Part shown: positions 45,901 through 54,031 of the stretch, in pieces
Numbering within the stretch: the stretch's first letter is position 1
Layout of the letters: every line of letters begins with the position of its first letter
Assembly (NCBI GenBank): GCA_947574505.1
Contig: CANPJW010000001.1
Span: 124,001 to 188,000, forward strand
Source: an uncultured Bacteroides sp.
Lineage (GTDB): Bacteria; Bacteroidota; Bacteroidia; Bacteroidales; Bacteroidaceae
Direction of reading: 5' to 3'
Length of the DNA stretch: 64,000 bases
The notes under the pieces: generated by a model
The model's database searches: none
The model's input: only the letters and a program-made list of their open reading frames with translations
Told to the model about the DNA's origin: nothing
Program-made: the position numbers and the translations under genes

Positions 45901-46332
45901 AGTAACTGGTACAGCAGCAATCTTCACACCAGACACGGAACCTACTGAGCCAGTCAGATCTTTACGAGCTCTGCTACTGTAACCCAGCACTACTACCTCT
46001 TCAAGCGCTTGTGAATCATCTTGCAGCGTAATTGTCAGTTCTTTTCCGGTAACCGCATCCACTTCTTGCGTTTCGTAACCTACAAAAGAAATAACAATTC
46101 TTTTTCCTTTAGACACGGCCAAAGTAAACTTTCCGTCAAAATCAGTTATGGTTCCGTTGGAAGGATTTCCCTTCTCCACAACGGAAGCTCCAATAACGGC
46201 TTCACCTGCCGAATCAAGTACAGTACCTTTTACGGTAATGCTCTGAGCAAACATCATCACCGGTATCAGTAACAGCACTGAAAACAGAAGAAGTCTGCTT
46301 TTCACTCCTCTTAATTCATTTGTAAATTTCAT
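42997..46332 (-). CDS. SusC/RagA-family TonB-dependent transporter
   Basis: A 1111-residue outer-membrane transporter for oligosaccharides, driven by TonB. A signal peptide (1-29) is followed by a carboxypeptidase-D-like domain (VKGTVLDSAGEAVIGASVV, about 33-110), the TonB-box-like EEVVVLGY, the plug domain with VRGGTSV and PLYIVDGFQVDN, and a 22-strand barrel. It ends in ...FVLGTNITF, with the terminal Phe needed for membrane insertion. There is no STN domain, so it is not an anti-sigma-coupled transporter. It pairs with the SusD gene 12 bp downstream. No consensus promoter is clear in its leader. Confidence 0.95.
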   Translation of the reverse strand: MKFTNELRGVKSRLLLFSVLLLIPVMMFAQSITVKGTVLDSAGEAVIGASVVEKGNPSNGTITDFDGKFTLAVSKGKRIVISFVGYETQEVDAVTGKELTITLQDDSQALEEVVVLGYSSRARKDLTGSVGSVSGVKIAAVPVTSAAVALQGKIAGVQVTTVDGAPGADINIRVRGGTSVTQSNDPLYIVDGFQVDNINDIPPTDIASIDVLKDASITAIYGAKGGNGVVVVTTKSAKAGKIQVSFNAHLSTSHLSKKLDLMNSAEFARYQYEWSACNGSRSSNAKFFRANFGNPQDLDMYYSLPTHDWQDEVMGENPINYSTNVTIGGGTDKMRFTASLTQSEDKGIIMGSGVRRTNLNIKTAIDITKNLTLHINPKFTFRRDQGAGGDNIGTGGIIDVLRYRPTNGLREFGYIDPSYADPDEEALFTYTNPKSDIAINQQNKYAYNYTNAISLEWKPVKGLVLRTEATLSLNWKDQYRFWGALTGEGTKNNSLPVASIQKDQSFKYIWTNTASYGFSIKDKHNFSMLLGQEIYHSQNKKNFQKNRYFPRAFEAGQAWDNMGFGTPQESTSSLSTPDRTASFFGQASYNYNHKYLLSVTMRADGSTKFAPGNQWGYFPSVSGAWVLSEEKFMEDIKWIDQLKLRAAIGLAGNNRISDDMWRYLYTVNSTGGPGFGEATQFGEQWYGNQGGTTFANKNIKWETTLTRNLAADITLFNGRLTVTPEIYWNTTKDLLYKSDIPSATGYVSQMQNIGQVTNKGVELTISGDILSGRDYVLSANLSLGMNKMKVDKLNGTDNVIWDQNNRWKSSYNDYCLKVGDQVGLIYGFVYDGLYSMDEFYFDPTNNLQAVPWGSTAAENGTSKDAPIMDADGVEHPKTIINQISGDSNSGIATLPGKVKFKDLNGDGYITEDDRTVIGNTNPKVQGGFGLSGQWKGFDFAMNFNFMLDFDVNNATAYQLSSSESNKNKFYNVLSTFADKGWRYTRDGDGECLYKCYYIDGSLDMYRELNEGRTLWNPTDVTKKITHSYFIEDGSFLRCQDLTVGYTLPGNLTSKWGISKARFYVSASNLFIITGYSGYDPEVDIQTGLTCGMDYNRYPRSRSFVLGTNITF

Positions 46333-46861
46333 AATAAAATATTAAGTTAAACAAAAATTTAAAGTCCATTTTTTCCGTGAATGTGAAATAATATAAATCA
46401 CTATTGTTATTTATATTCTATTCTAAAAGGAAACAATTATAATTTTTATGAGAATAATAGATACTTATTAAAATAGCACACGCATTCTTATAATTTCCGT
46501 GTACGCACACAAAACGAGTGAAAAATATTAGATATACAAATTCCCATGCTAAATAAAGCACATCATCAAATACATTAACAGTAATGTTTTCCATTATAAT
46601 TTAATGTTAGTATTAGAAAATTGGTTTATTTTTATACTATATACGCCACAAATAAAAATAATATTGTTGACTGAACCTAATTTTTGTATTGAAAAAAATT
46701 AGTTCAACCAATAATTACAACATAATGAACAAAAAAGACACATTCATCAATGAAAACACGGAATTACATAAAAAAGCAGTGCTATGGACTTGTCCTCCAT
46801 AACACTGCCACCTCTATTTATCATAACTGACAAACTCCTACAGCTACAAACCTCACTCCTC
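46333..46861. other. A/T-rich regulatory gap between the S9 hydrolase and the second SusC
   Basis: 529 bases without a gene. It holds the SusC leader (no exact TAnnTTTG box found), a hairpin at 46673-46705 (GAAC-TAATTTTT against AAAAATTA-GTTC with a bulged C) that could be a regulator site, and the upstream operon's terminator at 46771-46808. Confidence 0.55.
46771..46808 (-). terminator. Terminator of the GH97-GH43-GH127-S9 operon
   Basis: On the minus strand GCAGTGTTATGGA pairs with TCCATAGCACTGC (one wobble) around a 7-nt loop, followed by TTTTTT. It lies 54 bp after the stop of the S9 gene. Confidence 0.88.
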
Positions 46862-49105
46862 CTATTTTATCTCATCCCACTTCGGTGGATTCACCTGCAT
46901 CAAATGACGGACAAAGAAATCATACCGCTTATGTTCGCCAAAATCTTCCCCCATTGTATGATGCGCTCCGGGAATCACGACCAATTCAAAATCTTTATTC
47001 GCCTTTATCAATGCATTGACCACCTGCATGGTAGAGGCAGGATCTACATTATCATCCAGTTCTCCCACCACTAACATCAAAGGACGACTCAACAGATGTG
47101 CATTTTCCACATTAGACCCTTCCTTATATTGATCTCCTACCGGATAGCCCAACCAAAGTTCATTCCACCAAATCTTATCCATACGGTTATCATGACAACC
47201 ACAAGCCGAATAAGCCGCTTTATAGAAATCAGGATAAAGCAAAACTGCATTTGTAGATTCCTGACCACCGGCAGAACAACCGTAAATACCTACCCTGTCC
47301 ACATCCATATAAGGATATTTCCGTGCAGCCGCCTTAATCCAAGCAATATGGTCCGGCAGACCGGCATCTTTCAAATTCTTATAACATACATTCTCAAAAG
47401 CACGCGAACGGAAAGAAGTTCCCATTCCATCGACCATTACGACGATAAAACCAAGTTCGGCCAAGGAAGTCATATTCCAGTCATAAGGACGGAAAGTCTT
47501 CGGAACATACTGGTCTCCGGGACCCTGATAAATGTATTCGATAACCGGATATTTCTTGTTCGGGTCAAAGTTGGTGGGGCGGGCAATCAATCCCCACATA
47601 TCCGTCTTGCCGTCCCGCCCTTTGGCAACAAACACCTCCGGAGCTTTCCAGCCTTCGGCCTCCAAAAGAGTTATATCGGCTGTTTCCAACGGCATCACCA
47701 CTTTGCCATCCCTGGCACTACGTAACACAGCGACGGGAACCTTGTCCACCATAGAATAAACATCTACCAAATACTTCATATCTCCCGAAAACCAGGCACG
47801 GTGCATCCCTTCTTCGGGAGTAAGACAGGTAAGACCTTTGCCATCAAAACCGATGCGGTAATAACGGATGAGATAGGGGTCTTCACCGGCTTCCATACCA
47901 TTTGCCGAGAAATAGATCTGACGGTTATCCTCATCTACCCGAAGCACTTCGCGTACATACCACTCTCCTTTAGTAATTTGATAATCGGGCTGTGCGGTAA
48001 TACGGTTGTACATATAAAGATGATTCCAATTGTCACGCTCACTCATCCATATCATCTGCTTGCCGTCTTTTAAGTCATGACGGAAATGACGGGTATAATT
48101 CACATATGTATCGCTGGTTTCTTCTACCAACGGGCGCACTTTTCCCGTTTCGGCAGAAAGTTCAAGTACTCTGTACACCTGATGTCCGCGCTGGTTATAT
48201 TCAAAAGTCACGGCACGGCTGTCGGGATTCCATTCGGGACCATATACTTCATATTGCCGGTCGAACAATTCGGTAGAAGGAATAATGCTTCGTCCGCTTT
48301 CCACTTCATAGATGCAGGGCACTTTAAAAGGAAGTTCGTCTCCCGGCTTCGCATACTCCTGTTTGTGAAGCTTGGGCTGAAGCTGGTCAGCCGGAGAAGA
48401 TTCCACATAATAAACATAGCGCTTTTCCACCGGACGGATCTTGCAGGAAGCCACCTTCTTACTGTCCGGTGACCAGCGGATGTAGGCTGAATAATAATTA
48501 CCCAGTGTCCCGTCCAAGCTCAGTTGCTTTTCTTTTCCGGTAGCCACCTCCTTTACATAGATATTCTGATTTTTAATAAATGCGATCCATTTACCATCAG
48601 GAGACGGAACCGGTGATGCCGTCTTCTCATCATCCACCTCCATCCAATGCTTTTGCCTGATAAGGAGGGGAACCGCACCTTCATTGACCAGCTGATTTTT
48701 CCGGGACGCATACATCCAACGTTGATTATTAAACACAAAGCGCAGCGTATCCAATCCCTTACTGACCGACAAATGCCCCAATGCAAGAGCTTCCGGCTTG
48801 ACCTCTTTTCCGGATGCAGCACCCAACGCCTTTGCCAAACGATGAGAATCAAACAATTCTTTTCTAGCTTTCTTATCCGCATCTACAGATACATACAGGC
48901 GGCCGTCCGGCGTATTCCGCACATACCAGAATTGATGCGTACCCTCTATCCATTGCGGATTGACATTGGAATAGAAAACTTTATCCGCACTGAACTTCTC
49001 TTTCAATGCATAAGCACGCCGATAATCATCAGCCGTACCTTGAGCGACAGCCATGCCCCCACTAAGGAACATGGCTACCAGCCAACCTAACTTACCAACC
49101 TTCAT
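46862..49105 (-). CDS. S9 prolyl-oligopeptidase/DPP-IV-like serine hydrolase in the PUL
   Basis: A 747-residue exported protein with signal peptide 1-21 (ending AVAQ). A beta-propeller (about 60-480) is followed by an alpha/beta-hydrolase domain. The nucleophile Ser611 lies in YGCSAGGQ; the likely Asp and His are in GELDDNVDP and GAHHTMG. The fold is that of DPP-IV peptidases. In this PUL a role in glycan de-esterification or in removing peptides from plant glycoproteins is possible, but not shown. It starts 11 bp after the GH127 stop and is the last gene before the terminator. Confidence 0.88.
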   Translation of the reverse strand: MKVGKLGWLVAMFLSGGMAVAQGTADDYRRAYALKEKFSADKVFYSNVNPQWIEGTHQFWYVRNTPDGRLYVSVDADKKARKELFDSHRLAKALGAASGKEVKPEALALGHLSVSKGLDTLRFVFNNQRWMYASRKNQLVNEGAVPLLIRQKHWMEVDDEKTASPVPSPDGKWIAFIKNQNIYVKEVATGKEKQLSLDGTLGNYYSAYIRWSPDSKKVASCKIRPVEKRYVYYVESSPADQLQPKLHKQEYAKPGDELPFKVPCIYEVESGRSIIPSTELFDRQYEVYGPEWNPDSRAVTFEYNQRGHQVYRVLELSAETGKVRPLVEETSDTYVNYTRHFRHDLKDGKQMIWMSERDNWNHLYMYNRITAQPDYQITKGEWYVREVLRVDEDNRQIYFSANGMEAGEDPYLIRYYRIGFDGKGLTCLTPEEGMHRAWFSGDMKYLVDVYSMVDKVPVAVLRSARDGKVVMPLETADITLLEAEGWKAPEVFVAKGRDGKTDMWGLIARPTNFDPNKKYPVIEYIYQGPGDQYVPKTFRPYDWNMTSLAELGFIVVMVDGMGTSFRSRAFENVCYKNLKDAGLPDHIAWIKAAARKYPYMDVDRVGIYGCSAGGQESTNAVLLYPDFYKAAYSACGCHDNRMDKIWWNELWLGYPVGDQYKEGSNVENAHLLSRPLMLVVGELDDNVDPASTMQVVNALIKANKDFELVVIPGAHHTMGEDFGEHKRYDFFVRHLMQVNPPKWDEIK

Positions 49106-49116
49106 TTTGAATTATT

Positions 49117-51522
49117 CTATTTCACTTCCCATTCAAACAAACCCGATGAATTATCGGCCGGCTGAACAATCTCCAGTTTTACCGCTTTTGTCTTTACCGG
49201 GTCAAAATTGACTGTATTCCCCGTACCTTTTTCCACTCCATACTTATCCGCTCCACTCACCGGTTGCCACTGGCCTTGTGCATCTTTATAGTACATCTTC
49301 CAACTTTGCGGTATGCGGCATCCTCCCCAAGGAGCATCATCATACCAATATACGGTAGCACTGGAAACAGTCGCTTCGGACGGGAACTCGTAGGATATCC
49401 ATTCAGTAGTTCCCTGTTTGGGCCACCAATGGTAATAGGGTACGGAACGGTCATTCTCATCTTTCGGCACCAGACGGTCATTAATGGCGGAGATGGATTT
49501 CACCTTATGCGAAGCATCCACTTTGCTTTCCGATGCCAGCGTAGCAGGCATAGTCGGACGGGAAGCACTTAATTCCTGAGGCAACCACACTGCCATAGCA
49601 CCTGCACCGCGGTGTGCCCAAGCATAGTAAGGGATCAACGTCAGCTTTACATCAGTAGCCGTCAGACGACCTCTGTCGTCATAGCCCAGAATCTGCGCAT
49701 CCGTCTTCAACTGGTTAATGCCATAGAGCAAATCCGGTTTTTCAACCACCTCGAATTGAGGAGTGCGGTTCATAAACACGCTCAGCACATCAAAATCATT
49801 ATCCGGCCATTCCGCACAATAAACGATCGGGCCACGCTCCACGGCTATACGTCCACGATCTGCCTCCACTTTATTATTGGCTTTCACCGTACGAGGCTCC
49901 ATATCGAAATGAACGGCTACTTTATCTCCTTTTTTCCAACGGCGGTCTATGCAGAAATAACCGTCCTTCAGTTCACTCTGTACCGGTTCTCCATTTACTT
50001 TCACTGTATAGCTCAAACGCTTTCCATCCGAATAAGTGTACAGGTCACTGGGAACTACCTGATTACGCACCCATCCCGGAATACGGATTTTCATTGTAAA
50101 CTGTCCGGCATTGTTCTTGTTGACACCGATAGTGACATCACCGTTCCAAGGATAATGAGTAGCCTGCTCCAAAGAAACAGCCTTGCCCTCTACCTTCAAG
50201 TTCGAAGTATTGGACATGAACAGATTAACATACACGTCCTTACCTTTCACCGCATACACATATCCCGGCAAGGAAGGAATGAAACGACAGATATTGGACG
50301 GACAACAGGCACAGCCGAACCAAGGCTGGCGCTGGTGCTGCCCGATGCTTTCCAACGGATTAGGATAGAAGAACCCGCCACCATCCAGGGACACGCCCGA
50401 AATAAGACCATTATATAAAGTACGTTCCAGCACATCATAATATTTTGCCTCACCATGAAGCAGGAACAAGCGGTAGTTGACATACACATTACCGATAGCC
50501 GCGCAAGTCTCGCAATAAGCTGACATATTGGGCAGTTCATAGTTCTTGCCAAAAGCCTCCCCATTGCTGGTGGCGCCGATGCCGCCGGTAATATAATATT
50601 TCTTGCCCACAATGTTGTCCCAAATACGGTCTATGGCATGGATATAAGCCGTATCCCCTGTCAGTGCGGCCACATCTGCCATGCCTGCATACATATAAGC
50701 GGCACGGACAGCATGTCCCACGGCCTCATCCTGCTCCACTACCGGCTTGTGCGCCTGACTGTATTCATCCGTACGGGTAGTATGTCCGCGCTGGTCCAAA
50801 AAGAATTTGGCTTGATCCAAATATTTCTGTTGCCCTGTTACCAAGCACAGTTTGGCAAGGGCCATTTCGGCAATCTGATGTCCCGGCACACGGATTTGTT
50901 GCCCTTCGCCCGTACCTATCTCCCGGCATACACAGTCGGCATAACGGATAGCGATATCAAGGAAATTACGTTTTCCGGTAGCCTGGTAATGCGCAATAGC
51001 ACCTTCTACCATGTGTCCCAAATTATAAAACTCATGACTCAGTTCCTCCACCTTCTCCCACCGTTTGCTTCCTGCCCACTCATGCGGATGTTTGGGATTC
51101 ATGGTACGCGAAGTATAGAGATAACCATCCGGTTCCTGTGCCGCAGCGACAATAACCAGCACACTATCAATATACTTAGCCAGTTTTTTGTCCGGATAGG
51201 TCTGTAACAGATAACTGGCACCTTCTATCGTTTTGTACACATCAGTATCGTCAAAAGCCAGACCGCCTACTTTAATGGTATCACTGGGATGGGCGGCATT
51301 GACAAAGTTAGTATAACGTCCTGTTTCCTCACATTTACTGAACGCCAGAGGAATCGTTACTTCACGGCTGGCATTCAGCCGTTGCCCCCAGAATGAATCG
51401 GTTACTTTCACCGAAGTGAAAGGTACGGGGTCGATAGGATAGCCGTGCGACTGATTTTTTACTTGCGCTGTTCCGCCTGCTACGGTAGCAGTCAACAGAG
51501 CAGTGACTAAAAGTTTCTTCAT
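49117..51522 (-). CDS. GH127-type (DUF1680) beta-L-arabinofuranosidase
   Basis: An 801-residue secreted enzyme; the signal peptide ends near residue 20 (GGTAQ). The DUF1680/GH127 (alpha,alpha)6 barrel fills about 30-640. The metal-linked catalytic residues are recognisable: Glu338 and Cys340 in CETC, and Cys406 and Cys407 in GCACCPSN, where a cysteine acts as nucleophile. A beta-sandwich follows, then a C-terminal discoidin-like domain (ISYEFPSEATVSSATVYWYD). GH127 and GH146 both belong here and are hard to separate by eye. It would remove beta-L-arabinofuranose from plant glycans. A longer frame to 51567 exists, but MKKLLVTALL at 51522 is a clear signal start. Confidence 0.88.
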   Translation of the reverse strand: MKKLLVTALLTATVAGGTAQVKNQSHGYPIDPVPFTSVKVTDSFWGQRLNASREVTIPLAFSKCEETGRYTNFVNAAHPSDTIKVGGLAFDDTDVYKTIEGASYLLQTYPDKKLAKYIDSVLVIVAAAQEPDGYLYTSRTMNPKHPHEWAGSKRWEKVEELSHEFYNLGHMVEGAIAHYQATGKRNFLDIAIRYADCVCREIGTGEGQQIRVPGHQIAEMALAKLCLVTGQQKYLDQAKFFLDQRGHTTRTDEYSQAHKPVVEQDEAVGHAVRAAYMYAGMADVAALTGDTAYIHAIDRIWDNIVGKKYYITGGIGATSNGEAFGKNYELPNMSAYCETCAAIGNVYVNYRLFLLHGEAKYYDVLERTLYNGLISGVSLDGGGFFYPNPLESIGQHQRQPWFGCACCPSNICRFIPSLPGYVYAVKGKDVYVNLFMSNTSNLKVEGKAVSLEQATHYPWNGDVTIGVNKNNAGQFTMKIRIPGWVRNQVVPSDLYTYSDGKRLSYTVKVNGEPVQSELKDGYFCIDRRWKKGDKVAVHFDMEPRTVKANNKVEADRGRIAVERGPIVYCAEWPDNDFDVLSVFMNRTPQFEVVEKPDLLYGINQLKTDAQILGYDDRGRLTATDVKLTLIPYYAWAHRGAGAMAVWLPQELSASRPTMPATLASESKVDASHKVKSISAINDRLVPKDENDRSVPYYHWWPKQGTTEWISYEFPSEATVSSATVYWYDDAPWGGCRIPQSWKMYYKDAQGQWQPVSGADKYGVEKGTGNTVNFDPVKTKAVKLEIVQPADNSSGLFEWEVK

Positions 51523-51592
51523 GGTTCTATCATTTAATTGTTTATCATAGTTTTTGCAAAAATACATATTCCGGTCATAGGAAAAGGGTGAA

Positions 51593-53995
51593 TCACTCTT
51601 TCAATGGTAGATATTCATCCCATAATTTCAATGAGTGCAGATAACCGGTAAAGGGCCAGTCTCCTTCGGCATTGCGTCCCAATGTGATGAATTGTGACGG
51701 TTTCACCAGCAACTGGATATCTTTCTCACTGACTAATTTTCCATTGATATAAACCTGTTCCATCCGCCCATCAAAGCAGATATAGATGTGCTGCCACTTT
51801 CCTGCCAATTCCTTCATGTCCTTATATCCTGCATCTTCATACCAGCCATAGTGATTGATTACTCCACAACGAGGCTCCGTGCCGTTGACCAACATGATTT
51901 TCTCCAATTCATCATGCGAGGTAGTAAAATCGGCCACACATTCATTTTCACTAATGGAATCATTCAGTACCCACGCCTCCAAGGTATAAGGAGCATTATC
52001 CTGCAAAGTGGCAGGAAGCATAAAACTGGAAGTATAGACCTGAGTACCCTCAAAATGAAATGCCTTTTTCCCTTTCACTTCTTTCACAACGAGAGGTAAT
52101 TTCCGGGCTTCAAAATACCCTTTTACTCCTCGGTTTTCCAGATAAGGAACCGTATCGTTCACTACAAAATCATCGGCAGAAAGACTGACCACCAGCCCAT
52201 GTTTCTGCTGATCAGCTACAGGCAGACGCACGATATCCGTTTCCGCATCGTATGCCTTTTCCGCCGCTTCCTGTTTCCAATTGTAGTAACGGAAATTGGT
52301 AATGACCAAAGGTTCGGTGGAACTATGCAGCGTAATCGCTCCTGATGAAAGACACGACCCCGCTTCATAACTCTGCCATTTACCTGACCTGTAAACCAAC
52401 CCACTAACGGTATGCTCTTTGGACGAGGAGAGTAACGGATGACTATACTCCAATGTAGTTCCCGGTTCCAGTACCAACGCATCACGCCCACCGATGCGCT
52501 GTATGCGTGCCGAACCTTCCTTCAAAGTAAAAGCCCCTCCCAGCATCCCTTCATTGTTCTGCCATTCACGACCATTCCAATCGGCGGCGGTAAGTCCCAG
52601 CCATTGTTGCGGAGCCGATGCTTCCACACCCTCAAAGATTTTCAAGTTCCAGACCGCCCCGCCAAATCCGTTCTTCTGTCCTCCGGTAAAGGTAAGGCGG
52701 ACATAACGAGCCTTCACCTTGCCAAAATCGACCATCGGGCTGCCTGCCAGACGATTATTCCGCTTATCAGCGAAAACAGACCAATGCTTGCCATCGACAG
52801 AAGTTTCAATTAAATATTGATAAAATTGTGTGCCATACTCAAATTGAGTCCAGATAGTTTGTATCTGCCGGGCAACACCCAAATCCATTTCTATCCACTC
52901 CTGTCCCATTCCACGAGGACGCCATAAAGTTCCGTTATTATCATCTACAGCATATTCGGGACGGAAATCGGCATCATAAAAAGAAGAAGCCCTCACCTTA
53001 GCACCCAATGCCAGATTTTTTGATTTCACTACAGAAGATGCCAATGCACCTATTCCGTCATGAGTGGGAATAAGGGGTTTAATACTTCCATCTTCGGCAA
53101 ACTCCATACGGTCCACACAAAGCTGACGATGAAATCCGCGGTTGGAATGCGGATTATCATGACGGTGATAGACCATATAATATTCATTGCCTTCTTTCAA
53201 AACGCTATGATGTCCCGGCCCATGAATTGTTCCGTCGGTATTGGTTTCAAGAATACATCCCCGATAGGTGTACGGCCCCATAGGCTTGTCCGAAGTGGCA
53301 TACTGCACCCGATAGGTGTGGTCGTGACAGGAACCCGAAGAATACATAAAATAATAGATCCCCTTTCGTTTCATCACAAAGGGCGCTTCAAAAAAATCCG
53401 TGGCTTCCGTATTTGGAATCAGACGCGTTTCAGTAAAACTCTTCATATCGGAAGCCAGTTTTCCGGCTCCGCAACCGAAACCTTTATAAATTCCCCAAGT
53501 CCCCCAATACAAATATACAGAACCATCATCATCCACAAAGGTCTGCCCGTCCAATGTAATGGCATTCGTCACAAAACGGTCGGGTACAAGAACAGCCTCA
53601 CTTTCGCCCAATATATTTTTCCAAGGACCACGCGGCGTTTCACTGACCCCGCAATGAATCATACAGGGCTGACAATAAAAATAATAATAATTCCCATCCG
53701 TATGTTTCATCACATCGGGAGCCCATATCCAATGACTGTCCGGCCAGTTCATGGGCATTAACGTCCAGTTTACAAAATCCTTGCTGGTCCACACCTGTGC
53801 AGGACCGAAACCGGCCCCACTGCCATCCGTAGTGGCATACATATAATACGTATCGCCAAACTTCTTCACCGTGGGATCGGCAAAATATCCGGGAATAATG
53901 GGATTCCCCGTACCCGAAGCATTAAAAGGCTTCTGAGCAAAACCTGTAGCAGCTCCCAACAATAAGGAAGCAACAACCAATCGTATCTTATTCAT
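51593..53995 (-). CDS. GH43 glycosidase with discoidin and LamG-like domains
   Basis: An 800-residue secreted enzyme, signal peptide 1-20. The five-bladed propeller (about 30-310) carries the GH43 residues: base Asp40 in FADPTV, pKa-modulating Asp149 before FVDDDG, and acid Glu203 in FFEAPF. A coagulation factor 5/8-like (CBM32-type) domain covers about 330-460 (ASSFYDADFRPEYAVDDNNGTLW). The last 160 residues resemble a LamG/concanavalin-like module. Typical activities are alpha-L-arabinofuranosidase, beta-xylosidase or galactan exo-hydrolase. In this locus arabinan or arabinogalactan side chains are the likely target. It lies 36 bp after the GH97 gene and 70 bp before GH127. Confidence 0.9.
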   Translation of the reverse strand: MNKIRLVVASLLLGAATGFAQKPFNASGTGNPIIPGYFADPTVKKFGDTYYMYATTDGSGAGFGPAQVWTSKDFVNWTLMPMNWPDSHWIWAPDVMKHTDGNYYYFYCQPCMIHCGVSETPRGPWKNILGESEAVLVPDRFVTNAITLDGQTFVDDDGSVYLYWGTWGIYKGFGCGAGKLASDMKSFTETRLIPNTEATDFFEAPFVMKRKGIYYFMYSSGSCHDHTYRVQYATSDKPMGPYTYRGCILETNTDGTIHGPGHHSVLKEGNEYYMVYHRHDNPHSNRGFHRQLCVDRMEFAEDGSIKPLIPTHDGIGALASSVVKSKNLALGAKVRASSFYDADFRPEYAVDDNNGTLWRPRGMGQEWIEMDLGVARQIQTIWTQFEYGTQFYQYLIETSVDGKHWSVFADKRNNRLAGSPMVDFGKVKARYVRLTFTGGQKNGFGGAVWNLKIFEGVEASAPQQWLGLTAADWNGREWQNNEGMLGGAFTLKEGSARIQRIGGRDALVLEPGTTLEYSHPLLSSSKEHTVSGLVYRSGKWQSYEAGSCLSSGAITLHSSTEPLVITNFRYYNWKQEAAEKAYDAETDIVRLPVADQQKHGLVVSLSADDFVVNDTVPYLENRGVKGYFEARKLPLVVKEVKGKKAFHFEGTQVYTSSFMLPATLQDNAPYTLEAWVLNDSISENECVADFTTSHDELEKIMLVNGTEPRCGVINHYGWYEDAGYKDMKELAGKWQHIYICFDGRMEQVYINGKLVSEKDIQLLVKPSQFITLGRNAEGDWPFTGYLHSLKLWDEYLPLKE

Positions 53996-54031
53996 CTCTA
54001 TATAGCAAAATTCTATTTGTCCCTGCGACGC

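Noticed and set aside
49612..50418. 268-codon plus-strand frame opposite GH127
   Set aside because: The GH127 catalytic cysteines and motifs are on the minus strand; the plus-strand product is a shadow.
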